Below are positions 7,736 through 16,334 of a DNA stretch of 64,000 nucleotides, one piece after another (position 1 is the stretch's first letter; every line of letters begins with the position of its first letter). The notes beneath the pieces were generated by a model. The model made no database searches. It was not told the DNA's origin and was given only the letters and a program-made list of their open reading frames with translations. Source of the stretch: Spirochaetota bacterium (GTDB lineage Bacteria; Spirochaetota; UBA4802; UBA5550); the NCBI GenBank assembly GCA_017999915.1, contig JAGNKX010000003.1:248001-312000 (forward strand), given 5' to 3'. A program made the position numbers and the translations under genes.

Positions 7736-9007
7736 ATGGCGTTGGCAGCAAAAAAGAACCTTGAATTCGGCGGACCCGCGGGGAATGTCCTTATAATGAT
7801 AGGGCTTCCCGCATTGATCTATTATCTCTACTTTTGCGTCAGGTTCAACCATGGCGATGTCATTCCGGGGAGCGACATCGATTATCGCCCTTTTATTTCA
7901 TTCCTCGACAGTATCATTCCCACCTGGAAGGCCGCGCTTATTTTCGGCTCATGGCTGATATTCCAGGCGCTCCTCCAGGCATTCCTGCCGGGGAGGACAG
8001 TGCAGGGCGTGAAACTGGAAGACGGCAGCCGCCTTGCCTACAGGATGAACGGTCCGGCGTCCTTCATTATAACCATCGCAATCCTGGGAATCCTGGCCGC
8101 TACCGGCGTTGTATCCGCTGATATTGTCTATGATAATTTCGGCGCCCTGATAAGCGTGATCGTCGTATTCGTGTTTATTTTCAGCTTGTTCTTATTCCAC
8201 TATGGGAAAATGTCCGGGCAGGCGGGCAGGCCTTCCGGCAGCAGGATCCATGATTTCTTCATGGGGGTGTCCCTCAATCCGCGCATTCCGCCGGTAACCG
8301 GCTTTGACCTCAAGTTTTTCTGCGAGGCCAGGCCGGGCCTTATAGGTTGGCTCGCGGTGAGCGCATCCTTCATGGGCGTTCAGTTCACACGGAACGGCTT
8401 CGTCACCGAGGCCATGGCGCTGGTGGTGGCCTTTCAGTTCCTCTATATCGCCGATTATTTCCGGCACGAGGAGGCGATACTCACCACCACGGACATCGTC
8501 AATGACAGTTTCGGCTTCATGCTGTCCTTCGGCGACCTGGCCTGGGTGCCGCTGACCTATTCCCTGCAGGCCTTCTACCTCATTGAGCACACCCACGATC
8601 TGCCCGCCTGGGGGATCGCGCTGATGGTGATCCTGAACTGCGCCGGGTACTACCTCTTCCGAGCCGTGAACATCCAGAAGCACCGTTTCAGGACCGTGCC
8701 CGGGTACCGGATCTGGGGCAGGGAGCCGGAGTATATCCAGACGGGCCAGGGGAACAGGCTCCTCGTTTCCGGCTTCTGGGGATGGTCGCGGCACTTCAAT
8801 TACGTCGGCGACATCATGATGGCCCTGGCCTGGTGCCTGCCATGTCTGTTTGACTCCCCCTTGCCGTACTTCTATGTTATCTACTTCACGATCCTCCTGG
8901 TGCACCGCCAGCGAAGGGACGATACAAAGTGCGCGGCAAAGTACGGCAAGGATTGGGATGAATACCGGAAGCGGGTTCCCTGGCGCATACTGCCGGGGGT
9001 ATACTGA
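7736..9007 (+). CDS. ERG4/ERG24-family sterol reductase-like membrane protein
   Basis: The protein (423 residues, many hydrophobic helices) matches eukaryotic sterol C-14/C-24 reductases in their two diagnostic blocks. One is NPR...GFDLKFF...RPGL near residues 178-200. The other is the C-terminal LLVHRQRRDD..C..KYG..W..Y...VPWRILPG..Y. Family members use NADPH to reduce a sterol double bond in the membrane. The C-terminal block alone resembles isoprenylcysteine methyltransferases, but the first block favours the sterol reductase family. GAGAGA precedes the ATG. The next gene is an EXPERA-domain protein, another sterol-linked family, which strengthens the reading. No squalene epoxidase or oxidosqualene cyclase is in view, so the true substrate is open. 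Confidence 0.82.
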   Translation: MALAAKKNLEFGGPAGNVLIMIGLPALIYYLYFCVRFNHGDVIPGSDIDYRPFISFLDSIIPTWKAALIFGSWLIFQALLQAFLPGRTVQGVKLEDGSRLAYRMNGPASFIITIAILGILAATGVVSADIVYDNFGALISVIVVFVFIFSLFLFHYGKMSGQAGRPSGSRIHDFFMGVSLNPRIPPVTGFDLKFFCEARPGLIGWLAVSASFMGVQFTRNGFVTEAMALVVAFQFLYIADYFRHEEAILTTTDIVNDSFGFMLSFGDLAWVPLTYSLQAFYLIEHTHDLPAWGIALMVILNCAGYYLFRAVNIQKHRFRTVPGYRIWGREPEYIQTGQGNRLLVSGFWGWSRHFNYVGDIMMALAWCLPCLFDSPLPYFYVIYFTILLVHRQRRDDTKCAAKYGKDWDEYRKRVPWRILPGVY

Positions 9008-9009
9008 TT

Positions 9010-9123
9010 GCATAGGGCCGGGAGTTGCTTTCGCATACAGGGGACAGGATGTCCCCGCCCGCCATAGTACATGGATGTACTATTTTGGCGGGTAAGCGAA
9101 AGCGGCTCTCGGCCCTATCATGC
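9010..9123. repeat. Composite palindromic repeat with nested hairpins
   Basis: An outer imperfect inverted repeat (9010-9034 with 9096-9123) encloses two inner hairpins. One is ggggac/gtcccc at 9040-9056. The other is a long stem at 9058-9092 centred on tacatggatgta. The element begins immediately after the reductase stop codon and could act as a transcript end. A second element with the same centre lies at 45416-45571. No coding signal is seen. Confidence 0.75.
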
Positions 9124-9223
9124 ACTTACAATTGCCCATAACGAATTTACAACATAAAGGTGTAAAGATATATTACAAGGGGTAGATATAATAGTTCAAA
9201 CGTATCGTATAAAATGGCAGTAC

Positions 9224-9248
9224 GAAGGCGGGGTAAGCTGCCGCCTTC
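9224..9248 (+). terminator. GC hairpin with T-rich 3' side in the leader of the EXPERA gene
   Basis: Stem gaaggcgg (9224-9231) pairs exactly with ccgccttc (9241-9248) and is followed by tttaaat. It lies 36 bases before the ATG of the next gene and about 32 bases after a TATAAT at 9187-9192. It could be an attenuator, or a terminator of upstream transcription. The T-run is short. Confidence 0.45.
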
Positions 9249-9283
9249 TTTAAATACAAAATATACAAAACGGAGGATTTGCC

Positions 9284-9856
9284 ATGTCTGGTATCGATGT
9301 ACTTCCCCTGCGGGAACGCAAGGGGGACTGGATCTTCATTGTCTTTTTTTCCTTCTTCGTATTTTCATCCTTCGCCTCTGACCTGGTCAACGGCGTGATG
9401 ACCCCGTCGCCCCAGAGCGATTATTTCTGGGCCCGGGCCGTGTACAACCTCTACGCCGTCAACAATGATCCGCTCCTGATCGCCAACCCATCCTGGATGA
9501 GGGCCATGTGCTTTCTGTCGGCCTTCGTGTTCGGCCCCTTTTATGTGGTGCTGGTCTACTCGTTCATTAAGGGAAAGAACTGGGTCAGGCCCTTCGCCCT
9601 TGTGTACGCCGGGATGATCATTGAAAGCATGATCGTCATTCTCTTCGCGGAATTTGCCGGCGATGCGACCCTTTTCAGCCAGGTATGCCAGGGCGGGGTC
9701 AAGACGGCTGAGGAGCTGGCGAAGATCGGACTAAACCAGGACCTCAGGGTACAGGACCCCGTCAAGTTCCTGGCCTTCAATTTGCCTTACAAACTGGTCC
9801 CGTTGATGCTGGCGGTGCGGATGCGAAAGGAACATCCTTTCAGCCGTAAGTTCTGA
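9284..9856 (+). CDS. EXPERA-domain membrane protein (EBP/TMEM97-like)
   Basis: The 190-residue, four-helix protein follows the EXPERA pattern of sterol delta8-delta7 isomerase (EBP) and TMEM97. An Asp lies at the end of helix 1 (Asp33). The block NNDPLL has Asp62, followed by a Trp. Then come PFY...Y.FIKGKNWVRP..LVYAGM and a last helix NLPYKLVPLMLAVRM. The Glu that TMEM97 carries in helix 2 appears to be replaced (LSAFVFGPFY). EXPERA proteins bind or isomerise sterols in membranes. GGAGG lies eight bases before the ATG. The preceding gene is an ERG4/ERG24-like reductase on the same strand, although hairpins lie between them. Isomerase activity is inferred, not shown. Confidence 0.75.
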   Translation: MSGIDVLPLRERKGDWIFIVFFSFFVFSSFASDLVNGVMTPSPQSDYFWARAVYNLYAVNNDPLLIANPSWMRAMCFLSAFVFGPFYVVLVYSFIKGKNWVRPFALVYAGMIIESMIVILFAEFAGDATLFSQVCQGGVKTAEELAKIGLNQDLRVQDPVKFLAFNLPYKLVPLMLAVRMRKEHPFSRKF

Positions 9857-9924
9857 TCAGCCGGAATATATTCCCCGGCCGCGGCCTTCGGCCGCGACCA
9901 AAATAAGGATGAACATTGTGAGGC

Positions 9925-9956
9925 ACAATACCCCGCAGCTTGCTGCGGGGTATTGT
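9925..9956 (+). terminator. Rho-independent terminator after the EXPERA gene
   Basis: A perfect 15-bp stem, 9925-9939 with 9942-9956, has a two-base loop and runs into ttatttt. A smaller hairpin without a T-run lies at 9880-9896. The same core (ataccccg-agcttgct) recurs in degraded form at about 21508-21530, so it may also belong to a repeat family. Confidence 0.8.
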
Positions 9957-10119
9957 TTATTTTCCCGGGAAAAGGATTCTGTCGCATACGCATGCAATTA
10001 TGAATGAAATAAAAAAACAAGATTAATGGCTGTTTCTCCCAAATCATTGTTGATGATTTAATCCGGCATCGCTACAATGACTCACCGGCTTTTCATTCTA
10101 CTACTAAGAAGTGATGATC

Positions 10120-12036
10120 ATGGCAAAAAAGAAGAAGACTACCAGAGAGAAAGAAGCGAAAAAGCCTTTGCTTAAGGGAAGGTTCAGGTTCACCATAGGA
10201 TTCAAGATGATCACCATCATTTCGCTGATCATCGCCACCGCGCTCTTCGGCATATCCTACCTGGCCACCTATTTCTTCAGGCAGGATTACGAGCTCCGCA
10301 TCAAGGAGAACAGCCATGAGATCGCGCGAACCATAGCCCTCAAGGTGCGGTCCGATTTTACCGCCATAGTCAGGCAGGCCGATTACCTGGCTTCAGTCCT
10401 GGAGGAGAGGGGGAGCGGGGACCATGAAAAGGCGACCCTCAAGGAGCATACTTTCGGCGAAGACAACCGCATTGTCTTCGTCGCCCTGGTGTCGAGGAAC
10501 GGCGATGTCTTTTCGACGGATATCTACGCGTCCCACAAGAAATTCCTGGAGCAGAACAAGCTCACGGAAAACGATTTCTTCAATGCCATAAAGAACGATA
10601 AGAGCTCGCTGGTGAATGTCTTCAACGGCGACACCATCGTCAACAACGCTTCCCTGAACTTCAAGATTCCCATCATCAGCATCGGGGTGCCGTACCGCTA
10701 CAGCGCTCCCTCCAAGGCTTCGACGATACTGGTGGTATACGTGCCGATGACGCTGTTTCTTGAATCGGTCAAATCGACGGGGATCACCAAGAGCATGATC
10801 GTCAACGGGTTCGGCGACGTTCTGGCCCACCATGACAGCTCCCTCGTCAGGGCCAAGACCAATTTCGTCAGTCTCCCCATCGTCGACGGCATGCTCAAGA
10901 GCAAGGCGGACAACGGTCTCCTGCGGTATGCCGACGGCAGCGGCAGCTATTTCCTGGGGGCCTTCTACAAGACCGGCTTCGGCGATACCGGCATCATCTC
11001 CACGGCCCCGGAGGACAAGGCTTTCGAGGCTCTCTACCGAATACTATGGAGGAATGTCCTCATAACGCTCATAGTGCTCAACGGCGGCATCCTGATCGTG
11101 TATCTCTTCTCCAAGACCCTAACGCGGCCCATCAAGCGGCTGGTGACGGCCACCCAGGAGATAGAGAAGGGCAATTTCCACGTTGACATTAAACGCACCG
11201 GAAGCGACGAGGTGGGCGACCTGACCGATTCCTTCGTCAAGATGGGCGTCGGGCTGGGCGAGCGCGAGCGCATCAAGGACGCCTTCGGCAAGTTCGTCAA
11301 CAAGGAGCTCGCGGACAAGGTCCTGCGCGGCGAGCTCAAGCTCGGCGGCGAGAAGATCGTGGCGCCGGTGTTCTTTTCGGACATTCGGTCCTTCACGGCC
11401 ATCTCTGAGAAAATGGATCCGGAAGAGGTCGTCGAGTTCCTCAATGAATACATGACGAAAATGGTGGACTGCGTCAACCGGACCGGCGGCGTCGTGGACA
11501 AGTTCATCGGCGACGCCATCATGGCGATCTGGGGAACGCCCGTTTCATCGGGTAACGACACGGAAAACGCCGTCAATTGCGCCCTCATGATGCGCCAGAC
11601 CCTCATCGAACACAATATTGGACGCGGTGCCGCGAAAAAACCGATAATCCAGATCGGCTGCGGCATCAACACGGGACCGGTCATCGCGGGGCAGATAGGC
11701 TCTCACGAGCGGATGGAGTACACCGTCATCGGGGACACGGTAAACGTCGCTTCCCGCATCGAGACCCTCAACAAGCCCTTCGGCACCGACATCCTTATCT
11801 CCCAGGACTCGCACAAGCTGGTCGAGGGCATCTTCAACACCGTGTCAATGCAGAAGATCATGATCAAGGGAAAAAGCAAGCCCCAGCAAATATACGCGGT
11901 CCTTGGCAGAAAGGACGATCCGGCCGCGCCGAAGACGCTCCCGGCCCTGCGCAAACTGCTGGGCATCAAGGCACCGTCCATGAAAGAATTCGACCCGAAC
12001 CAGAAAGAAGAGAAATATGAAATTATTCAAGACTGA
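10120..12036 (+). CDS. Membrane class III adenylate/guanylate cyclase with periplasmic sensor and HAMP
   Basis: The ATG at 10120 is preferred: AAGAAG lies about eight bases upstream and the protein then begins MAKKKK. The 638-residue protein has a helix near residues 30-55, a periplasmic Cache-like sensor to about residue 305, a second helix near 307-330, and a HAMP linker. A class III cyclase domain follows (about 410-600). The two metal-binding Asp are Asp421 in FFSDIR and Asp465 in KFIGDAIM; Lys461 is the base-recognition Lys, and EYTVIGDTVNVASRIE completes the site. These favour ATP as substrate. Its 3' end overlaps the next gene by 20 bases, so output is tied to the FecR-type protein downstream. 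Confidence 0.92.
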   Translation: MAKKKKTTREKEAKKPLLKGRFRFTIGFKMITIISLIIATALFGISYLATYFFRQDYELRIKENSHEIARTIALKVRSDFTAIVRQADYLASVLEERGSGDHEKATLKEHTFGEDNRIVFVALVSRNGDVFSTDIYASHKKFLEQNKLTENDFFNAIKNDKSSLVNVFNGDTIVNNASLNFKIPIISIGVPYRYSAPSKASTILVVYVPMTLFLESVKSTGITKSMIVNGFGDVLAHHDSSLVRAKTNFVSLPIVDGMLKSKADNGLLRYADGSGSYFLGAFYKTGFGDTGIISTAPEDKAFEALYRILWRNVLITLIVLNGGILIVYLFSKTLTRPIKRLVTATQEIEKGNFHVDIKRTGSDEVGDLTDSFVKMGVGLGERERIKDAFGKFVNKELADKVLRGELKLGGEKIVAPVFFSDIRSFTAISEKMDPEEVVEFLNEYMTKMVDCVNRTGGVVDKFIGDAIMAIWGTPVSSGNDTENAVNCALMMRQTLIEHNIGRGAAKKPIIQIGCGINTGPVIAGQIGSHERMEYTVIGDTVNVASRIETLNKPFGTDILISQDSHKLVEGIFNTVSMQKIMIKGKSKPQQIYAVLGRKDDPAAPKTLPALRKLLGIKAPSMKEFDPNQKEEKYEIIQD

Positions 12037-14116
12037 CAGAATCGTACCCCTTGTAACGCTAAGCCTGATCGTTGTCTTTTCCTTCATGCTCTACGTCGAT
12101 TTCACCAGAACCTATACGAGGTCCAAGGCCGATGAGATCGGCGTCCTGACCTTCAAGCAACGCAGCGCCGAGCGACGCTTTGCCGAAGAGGTGCTGTGGG
12201 AAACCATCGAGCGCAACTCAAAGGTCTACAACTGCGACTACCTTCGGACCACCGAGGACTCGGGTGCCGTTGTCCGTCTCAAGGATAATTCAAACATTGA
12301 GATCGGCGAAAATACCCTCATCCTGGTCTGTTACTCCGACCAGGGCGTGCAGATCGGCCTGGACCAGGGCTCCATCGCGGCCCGGAGAACCTCGGGGAGC
12401 CGTGAAATGAAGATCACCTCCGGGAACGCCTCGGTCAAGATCAAGAAGGGCGTTCTCAGCATGAATAAATCTAAAGAGGGCATCGACCTGTCGGTCTCCT
12501 CCGGTAAGGCGGACCTGACCGTCGAAGGCAAAAAGGAAGAAGTTGATTCCGGCAGCGCGGCACGGGTGACCGGGAACAAGGCGACGATCGATAAGATCGG
12601 CGCGCGCCAGGTCGCTCCCGAGATCAACCAGTATTACGTCACGGCGGGAAAGGACCAGGCCGTGACCTTCACGTGGGAAACGGAAGGAGCGCAGCAGGTC
12701 CTTCTCCAGGTTTCAAAGGACAGGTCCTTCGCCACAATCGCCGGGAAAACCGGCGGCGCGGGCAAGAGCGCCGCCTTGAATCTCCCGGCCGGGACCTATT
12801 ACTGGCGTCTTATAGACGGGCAGGGGAAGGCAGGACCGGCGCGGAAATTCAGCATCGTGTCGGATCGCCCGGCGCTGGCGGTGTCCCCCGCCGCGGGCCA
12901 GCAGTTCCTGTACCGCGAGAAAAAGCCATATATCGTTTTTAAATGGAAGGAGTCGCCATCAGCGTCGTCCTACACCGTTGACATCGCCAAGGACCCGTCG
13001 TTCAAGGATACGGCCCTTTCCCTTCCCAGCGACAAGGACTCTATCGCGACGAACGCCCTGTCGTCCGGGACCTACTTCTGGCGCGTCCGCAGCCTGTACG
13101 GATTCAGCGCCGATGCGGCCCTTGTAAGCCAGCCGCAGCAGTTCATCATTTCCCCGGCCGGCGAGCTCAGCGCTCCCGAGCAGTTTCTCCCGGGGAACGG
13201 TGAAACGCCGTCTGACCTTTCTTTCGAATCCGGTACCGCCCTGTTCAACTGGCAGGAGGTGCGGGACTATGCTTCGTACGATTTCCGCATCGCCAGGGAC
13301 AGGGACTTCAAGGATGTCGTATATCAGAAGAAGGTGCCGGCCAATTACCATAAACCGAAACTATCCCTGCCGAAGGGCACCTATTACTGGTCGGTAAGCG
13401 GGGTGACGTCCTCCGGATCATCGTCTCCGCGTTCCGCGCCGCGGACCTTCACTGTCGTCAAGGCGCCGCCCCCGTCCCTCATCGGTCCCGATCAGGGCGC
13501 GGCCATCAATGCCATCGGTACGCGGGAAGTGGTTTTCCGCTGGAGCGGCGCCAACGGCGGCCAGCGCTACCGCTTTGAGCTGTCCAGGTACCGCGATTTC
13601 AAGTCTCTCCAGCGCGCCGACACGGTCACGGAGCTGACCCACGGCATCGCAATGCCCCCGACCGGCGTCTATTTCTGGCGCGTCAAGCTGCTGAATGGAA
13701 CAGGCGGAGTCGTATCGGCGAGCGAATCGCGTCAACTGATCGTGACGGAAGATCTTTCTCCTCCTGCGGGGATCTATCCTGCCAGGAATCAGGTCGTATC
13801 CATAGAGGACAGGAGCGGCCTCGTCTTCAAATGGGACAAGGTTGAAGGCGCCACGCACTACCGGTTCGTCCTCAAGCAGATAGCCGGCGGGAAGGAAAAG
13901 GCGCTGATGGGAGCCACGGTGGACACGACCAGGTACAAGCTTAAAAAGATAGAGCTCCTGGACGTCGGCTCCTTCGTGTGGGAGGTGTCGGCCCTCAGGC
14001 AGAAGGGTGAAGCGGTATCGGCCCGAAGCAAGACGGAAAGGAGCTACTTTTCCATAAAGCTCGGCAAGAAGCTCACGGCGCCCAAGATCAAATCTGATAT
14101 CATCTACGTAGAATAA
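12017..14116 (+). CDS. FecR-domain protein with fibronectin type III-like repeats
   Basis: The product is 699 residues. One N-terminal hydrophobic helix (about 12-30) anchors or exports it. A FecR-type beta domain follows (about 65-190), seen in the ENTLILVCYSDQGVQI and SGSREMKITSG segments. Four to five FN3-like units come next, each carrying a GTYYWR- or GVYFWR-type strand near residues 258, 350, 455 and 550. The protein is probably periplasmic or surface-exposed. It starts inside the cyclase gene with a good ribosome-binding site. The next gene, four bases away, encodes another exported protein with an FN3-like start. FecR domains often relay envelope signals. The same FecR-plus-cyclase pairing appears at 45596-48487. 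Confidence 0.82.
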   Translation: MKLFKTDRIVPLVTLSLIVVFSFMLYVDFTRTYTRSKADEIGVLTFKQRSAERRFAEEVLWETIERNSKVYNCDYLRTTEDSGAVVRLKDNSNIEIGENTLILVCYSDQGVQIGLDQGSIAARRTSGSREMKITSGNASVKIKKGVLSMNKSKEGIDLSVSSGKADLTVEGKKEEVDSGSAARVTGNKATIDKIGARQVAPEINQYYVTAGKDQAVTFTWETEGAQQVLLQVSKDRSFATIAGKTGGAGKSAALNLPAGTYYWRLIDGQGKAGPARKFSIVSDRPALAVSPAAGQQFLYREKKPYIVFKWKESPSASSYTVDIAKDPSFKDTALSLPSDKDSIATNALSSGTYFWRVRSLYGFSADAALVSQPQQFIISPAGELSAPEQFLPGNGETPSDLSFESGTALFNWQEVRDYASYDFRIARDRDFKDVVYQKKVPANYHKPKLSLPKGTYYWSVSGVTSSGSSSPRSAPRTFTVVKAPPPSLIGPDQGAAINAIGTREVVFRWSGANGGQRYRFELSRYRDFKSLQRADTVTELTHGIAMPPTGVYFWRVKLLNGTGGVVSASESRQLIVTEDLSPPAGIYPARNQVVSIEDRSGLVFKWDKVEGATHYRFVLKQIAGGKEKALMGATVDTTRYKLKKIELLDVGSFVWEVSALRQKGEAVSARSKTERSYFSIKLGKKLTAPKIKSDIIYVE

Positions 14117-14120
14117 GACC

Positions 14121-15134
14121 ATGAAAAAACGCACATTCCGAGAAGCGATAGTGATTATAATCATGACGGCGGTCCTTCCCCTCGCCGCCGAGGAGACACG
14201 GCAGGTACGGATCGAATGGGAGGCCGTCAAGGGCGCCCAGGGATATGTCGTGCAGGTGAAAGACGGCGAGGGCAGGGAGGTCGCGAAAAAAACCGTGACG
14301 CCCAGTTACGCGGTGATCGACCTCGCTCCCGGCTCGTACAAGATAAAAATATCAGCCCTGAACGTTTTCCTGAAGCCGGGCAGTAGCTCGGACTGGGCCG
14401 ATATAATCGTGAAAAAGAAGGAACAACCGAGGGATGATAGCGAGGGGGGCTCGTTGACCCAGATCGGCAAACTGGGTAAAGAGGCTCAGGATTCGTCAAA
14501 TGAAGAGGCTTTAAAAAAAGAAGAGGCCGTCAAAAAAGCGGAGGCCCTCAAAAAAGAGGAAGAGGCGCGCAGGAAGTCCGAAGGATATCCCCGCGGCGTG
14601 GCTGGCCTGGGGCCCCTTGATATAGCCTTCGGCGGCAGCTTTCATTTCCCGGTCACCGGCTGGAAAAAGTATCTGAACTATTCCCCGGGCGGCCATGCGA
14701 TGATATCGTACAGGCTGTCCGGCATTGAGGCGGTGAAGAATATTCCCGTGCTATCCAATTTCGGATTCGCCCTCACAATCGGCGTCGTACCCTTTGAAGG
14801 CAAAACCAGGGACCAGGCTAAGATGTCCCTGATGGCCATCTCTCCCGGAGCCGGTCTTTTCTATGATTTCAAGCTTGGCACCGTCAAATTGTGGGCCTTT
14901 GACCTGCGCCTGGCCGGTCTCGTGGGCGCCTCTTTCACGAACCTGAGCATACAGGGCATCTTCCCGAAAAATAAAATGATAACCAGGCTTTACTACGATC
15001 CCCAGCTTTCTTTCAGGTTCGCCTATGACGGCTATTTTTTCATGGAAGCGGGATGCGATTACCAATCGGTGCTCTTCAGCGGCGAGCCCCTGTCATCGGT
15101 CTATCCGTTCGTACGGTTTGGCTTCAGATTGTAG
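14121..15134 (+). CDS. Exported envelope protein: FN3-like domain, charged linker, putative beta-barrel
   Basis: The 337-residue protein starts with a signal peptide ending near residue 24 (LPLAAEE). An FN3-like unit with GAQGYVVQVKDGEG and APGSYKIKI follows (about 28-100). Next is an extended Glu/Lys/Ala-rich coiled-coil linker (about 115-155) built from KKEEA repeats. Then come about 180 residues of alternating hydrophobic strands ending FVRFGFRL, which suggests an outer-membrane barrel. It is the third gene of the cyclase operon and lies four bases after the FecR protein. The role is unknown; an outer-membrane partner of the FecR protein is a fair guess. Confidence 0.65.
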   Translation: MKKRTFREAIVIIIMTAVLPLAAEETRQVRIEWEAVKGAQGYVVQVKDGEGREVAKKTVTPSYAVIDLAPGSYKIKISALNVFLKPGSSSDWADIIVKKKEQPRDDSEGGSLTQIGKLGKEAQDSSNEEALKKEEAVKKAEALKKEEEARRKSEGYPRGVAGLGPLDIAFGGSFHFPVTGWKKYLNYSPGGHAMISYRLSGIEAVKNIPVLSNFGFALTIGVVPFEGKTRDQAKMSLMAISPGAGLFYDFKLGTVKLWAFDLRLAGLVGASFTNLSIQGIFPKNKMITRLYYDPQLSFRFAYDGYFFMEAGCDYQSVLFSGEPLSSVYPFVRFGFRL

Positions 15135-15178
15135 CGCGGGCCGGATGGAAATCGGTTCTATGGATCGGCGGTCTGAGG

Positions 15179-15586
15179 TTAGTTTGTTATGCAGGTCACT
15201 GTCACGTTGGTTATATTGACATTACGGATGGTGCCGTTCCCGTTTGTTGGGGTGCAGGTTTGAGTCGCCGGCTGTGAAAACACCGTGACGCTGTAGGTCA
15301 CGTTCCTGTGAAGGGGAGTGACGAATTGGAAGGTTCCATCCGATGTAATGGTGATGTCATCGGCGCCGTTGTTCTGCAGCACAAGAGTGCCTGTGAGGCC
15401 CGTCACCGTGCCGCCGATGGTGAAGGTTTTCAAGTAATCAAAGATCAACGCCATCAAAAACACCTTGCCCCTGGGCGTGTCGACCGTATCCCAGGCGTTA
15501 TCCCTGTCGCAGCCACCGGAAAACAGTATTCCCGCCAGCAGTGCCGCCGCCAGGAAAGCGCTTGTAATTTTATTGGTTGATTTCAT
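15179..15586 (-). CDS. Small lipoprotein with a repeat-like beta domain
   Basis: The protein (135 residues) has a signal peptide with lipobox FSGGC at residues 22-26. About 20 residues later comes one beta unit of the kind TIGGTVTGL.G..VLQNNG ... F.F.TPL ... Y.VTV..QP..QTC...NG.GT ... NV.VTC. This unit is common as tandem copies in surface proteins of diverse bacteria; here there is a single copy with two Cys that could form a disulfide. The gene stands alone on this strand between two rightward genes. Function is unknown. Confidence 0.75.
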   Translation of the reverse strand: MKSTNKITSAFLAAALLAGILFSGGCDRDNAWDTVDTPRGKVFLMALIFDYLKTFTIGGTVTGLTGTLVLQNNGADDITITSDGTFQFVTPLHRNVTYSVTVFSQPATQTCTPTNGNGTIRNVNITNVTVTCITN

Positions 15587-15715
15587 AGTGCTCAGGTAGA
15601 TTTTTTTATTTGGCCATTATGCGGTCACGCAATGCTGCGATCAGGCCTGTCATGGTGAATATGGTAAAAGAACCGCCAACAGGCATCAATTAAAATATAT
15701 CATGACGAGGGCGAT

Positions 15716-16285
15716 ATGGAATATAACGAGTTGCTGATGAAGAGACGGTCGGTTCGGGCATACCTGGATAAGCCGGTTCCCACTGAGCTGTTGAAGGAAA
15801 TCATAAAAGAGAGCACCTGCGCGCCCAGTTCGGGCAACAACCAGCCGTGGAGGTTCGTTATTGTGAACAATACGGCGAAGATGAAGCGTATCTCCGATGA
15901 AAGCAAGAAGAACCTGCTTTCGAGGATCGAGGCGGATCCGGCGATCTATATCAAGAGGTATGAACAAGCCCTGAGGAATGAGGATTACAACGTGTTTTAT
16001 AACGCGCCCTCCCTCATCATCCTGGCTGGCCCGAGGGATTACCGGAATCTCAAGGTGGACTGCGCCCTCTGCGCGGCCTATCTCATGAACGCAGCCGCGG
16101 CCCACGGATTGGGTACCTGCTGGGTAAACCTCGGGTCGGATATAAGGGACGCAAACCTTCTCGGGGAGCTCGGAATAACGCCGGACCTGGCGATCGTGGC
16201 GCCCATCATCGTAGGGTATCCCCAGGGCATTCCTCCCATGCCCAAGAGGGAGGAGCCCGTCTTTTTAGGGATAATCGAGAGCTAA
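15716..16285 (+). CDS. Nitroreductase-family FMN oxidoreductase
   Basis: At 189 residues this is a typical single-domain nitroreductase. The N-terminal RRSVRAYLDKPVP is the family opening with FMN phosphate-contacting Arg. APSSGNNQPWRFVIV near residues 37-51 is the FMN-binding loop. The C-terminal half holds AAAAHGLGTCWVN and a final IIVGYPQG. Such enzymes use NAD(P)H and FMN on nitro-compounds, quinones or other acceptors; the physiological substrate cannot be told. GAGGG precedes the ATG. It is not obviously part of an operon. Confidence 0.93.
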   Translation: MEYNELLMKRRSVRAYLDKPVPTELLKEIIKESTCAPSSGNNQPWRFVIVNNTAKMKRISDESKKNLLSRIEADPAIYIKRYEQALRNEDYNVFYNAPSLIILAGPRDYRNLKVDCALCAAYLMNAAAAHGLGTCWVNLGSDIRDANLLGELGITPDLAIVAPIIVGYPQGIPPMPKREEPVFLGIIES

Positions 16286-16334
16286 TCAGGCGATTGCCAT
16301 TCCTCCAAGGCGCTGTTTGAACCGTATCATTGGA

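Noticed and set aside
7736-9007. Isoprenylcysteine carboxyl methyltransferase or NnrU-type protein
   Set aside because: The C-terminal block is shared, but the NPR...GFDLKFF...RPGL block and full length fit sterol reductases better.
8192-9013. Antisense frame over the sterol reductase-like gene
   Set aside because: No recognisable domain; rich in His/Gly/Pro from reversed codons.
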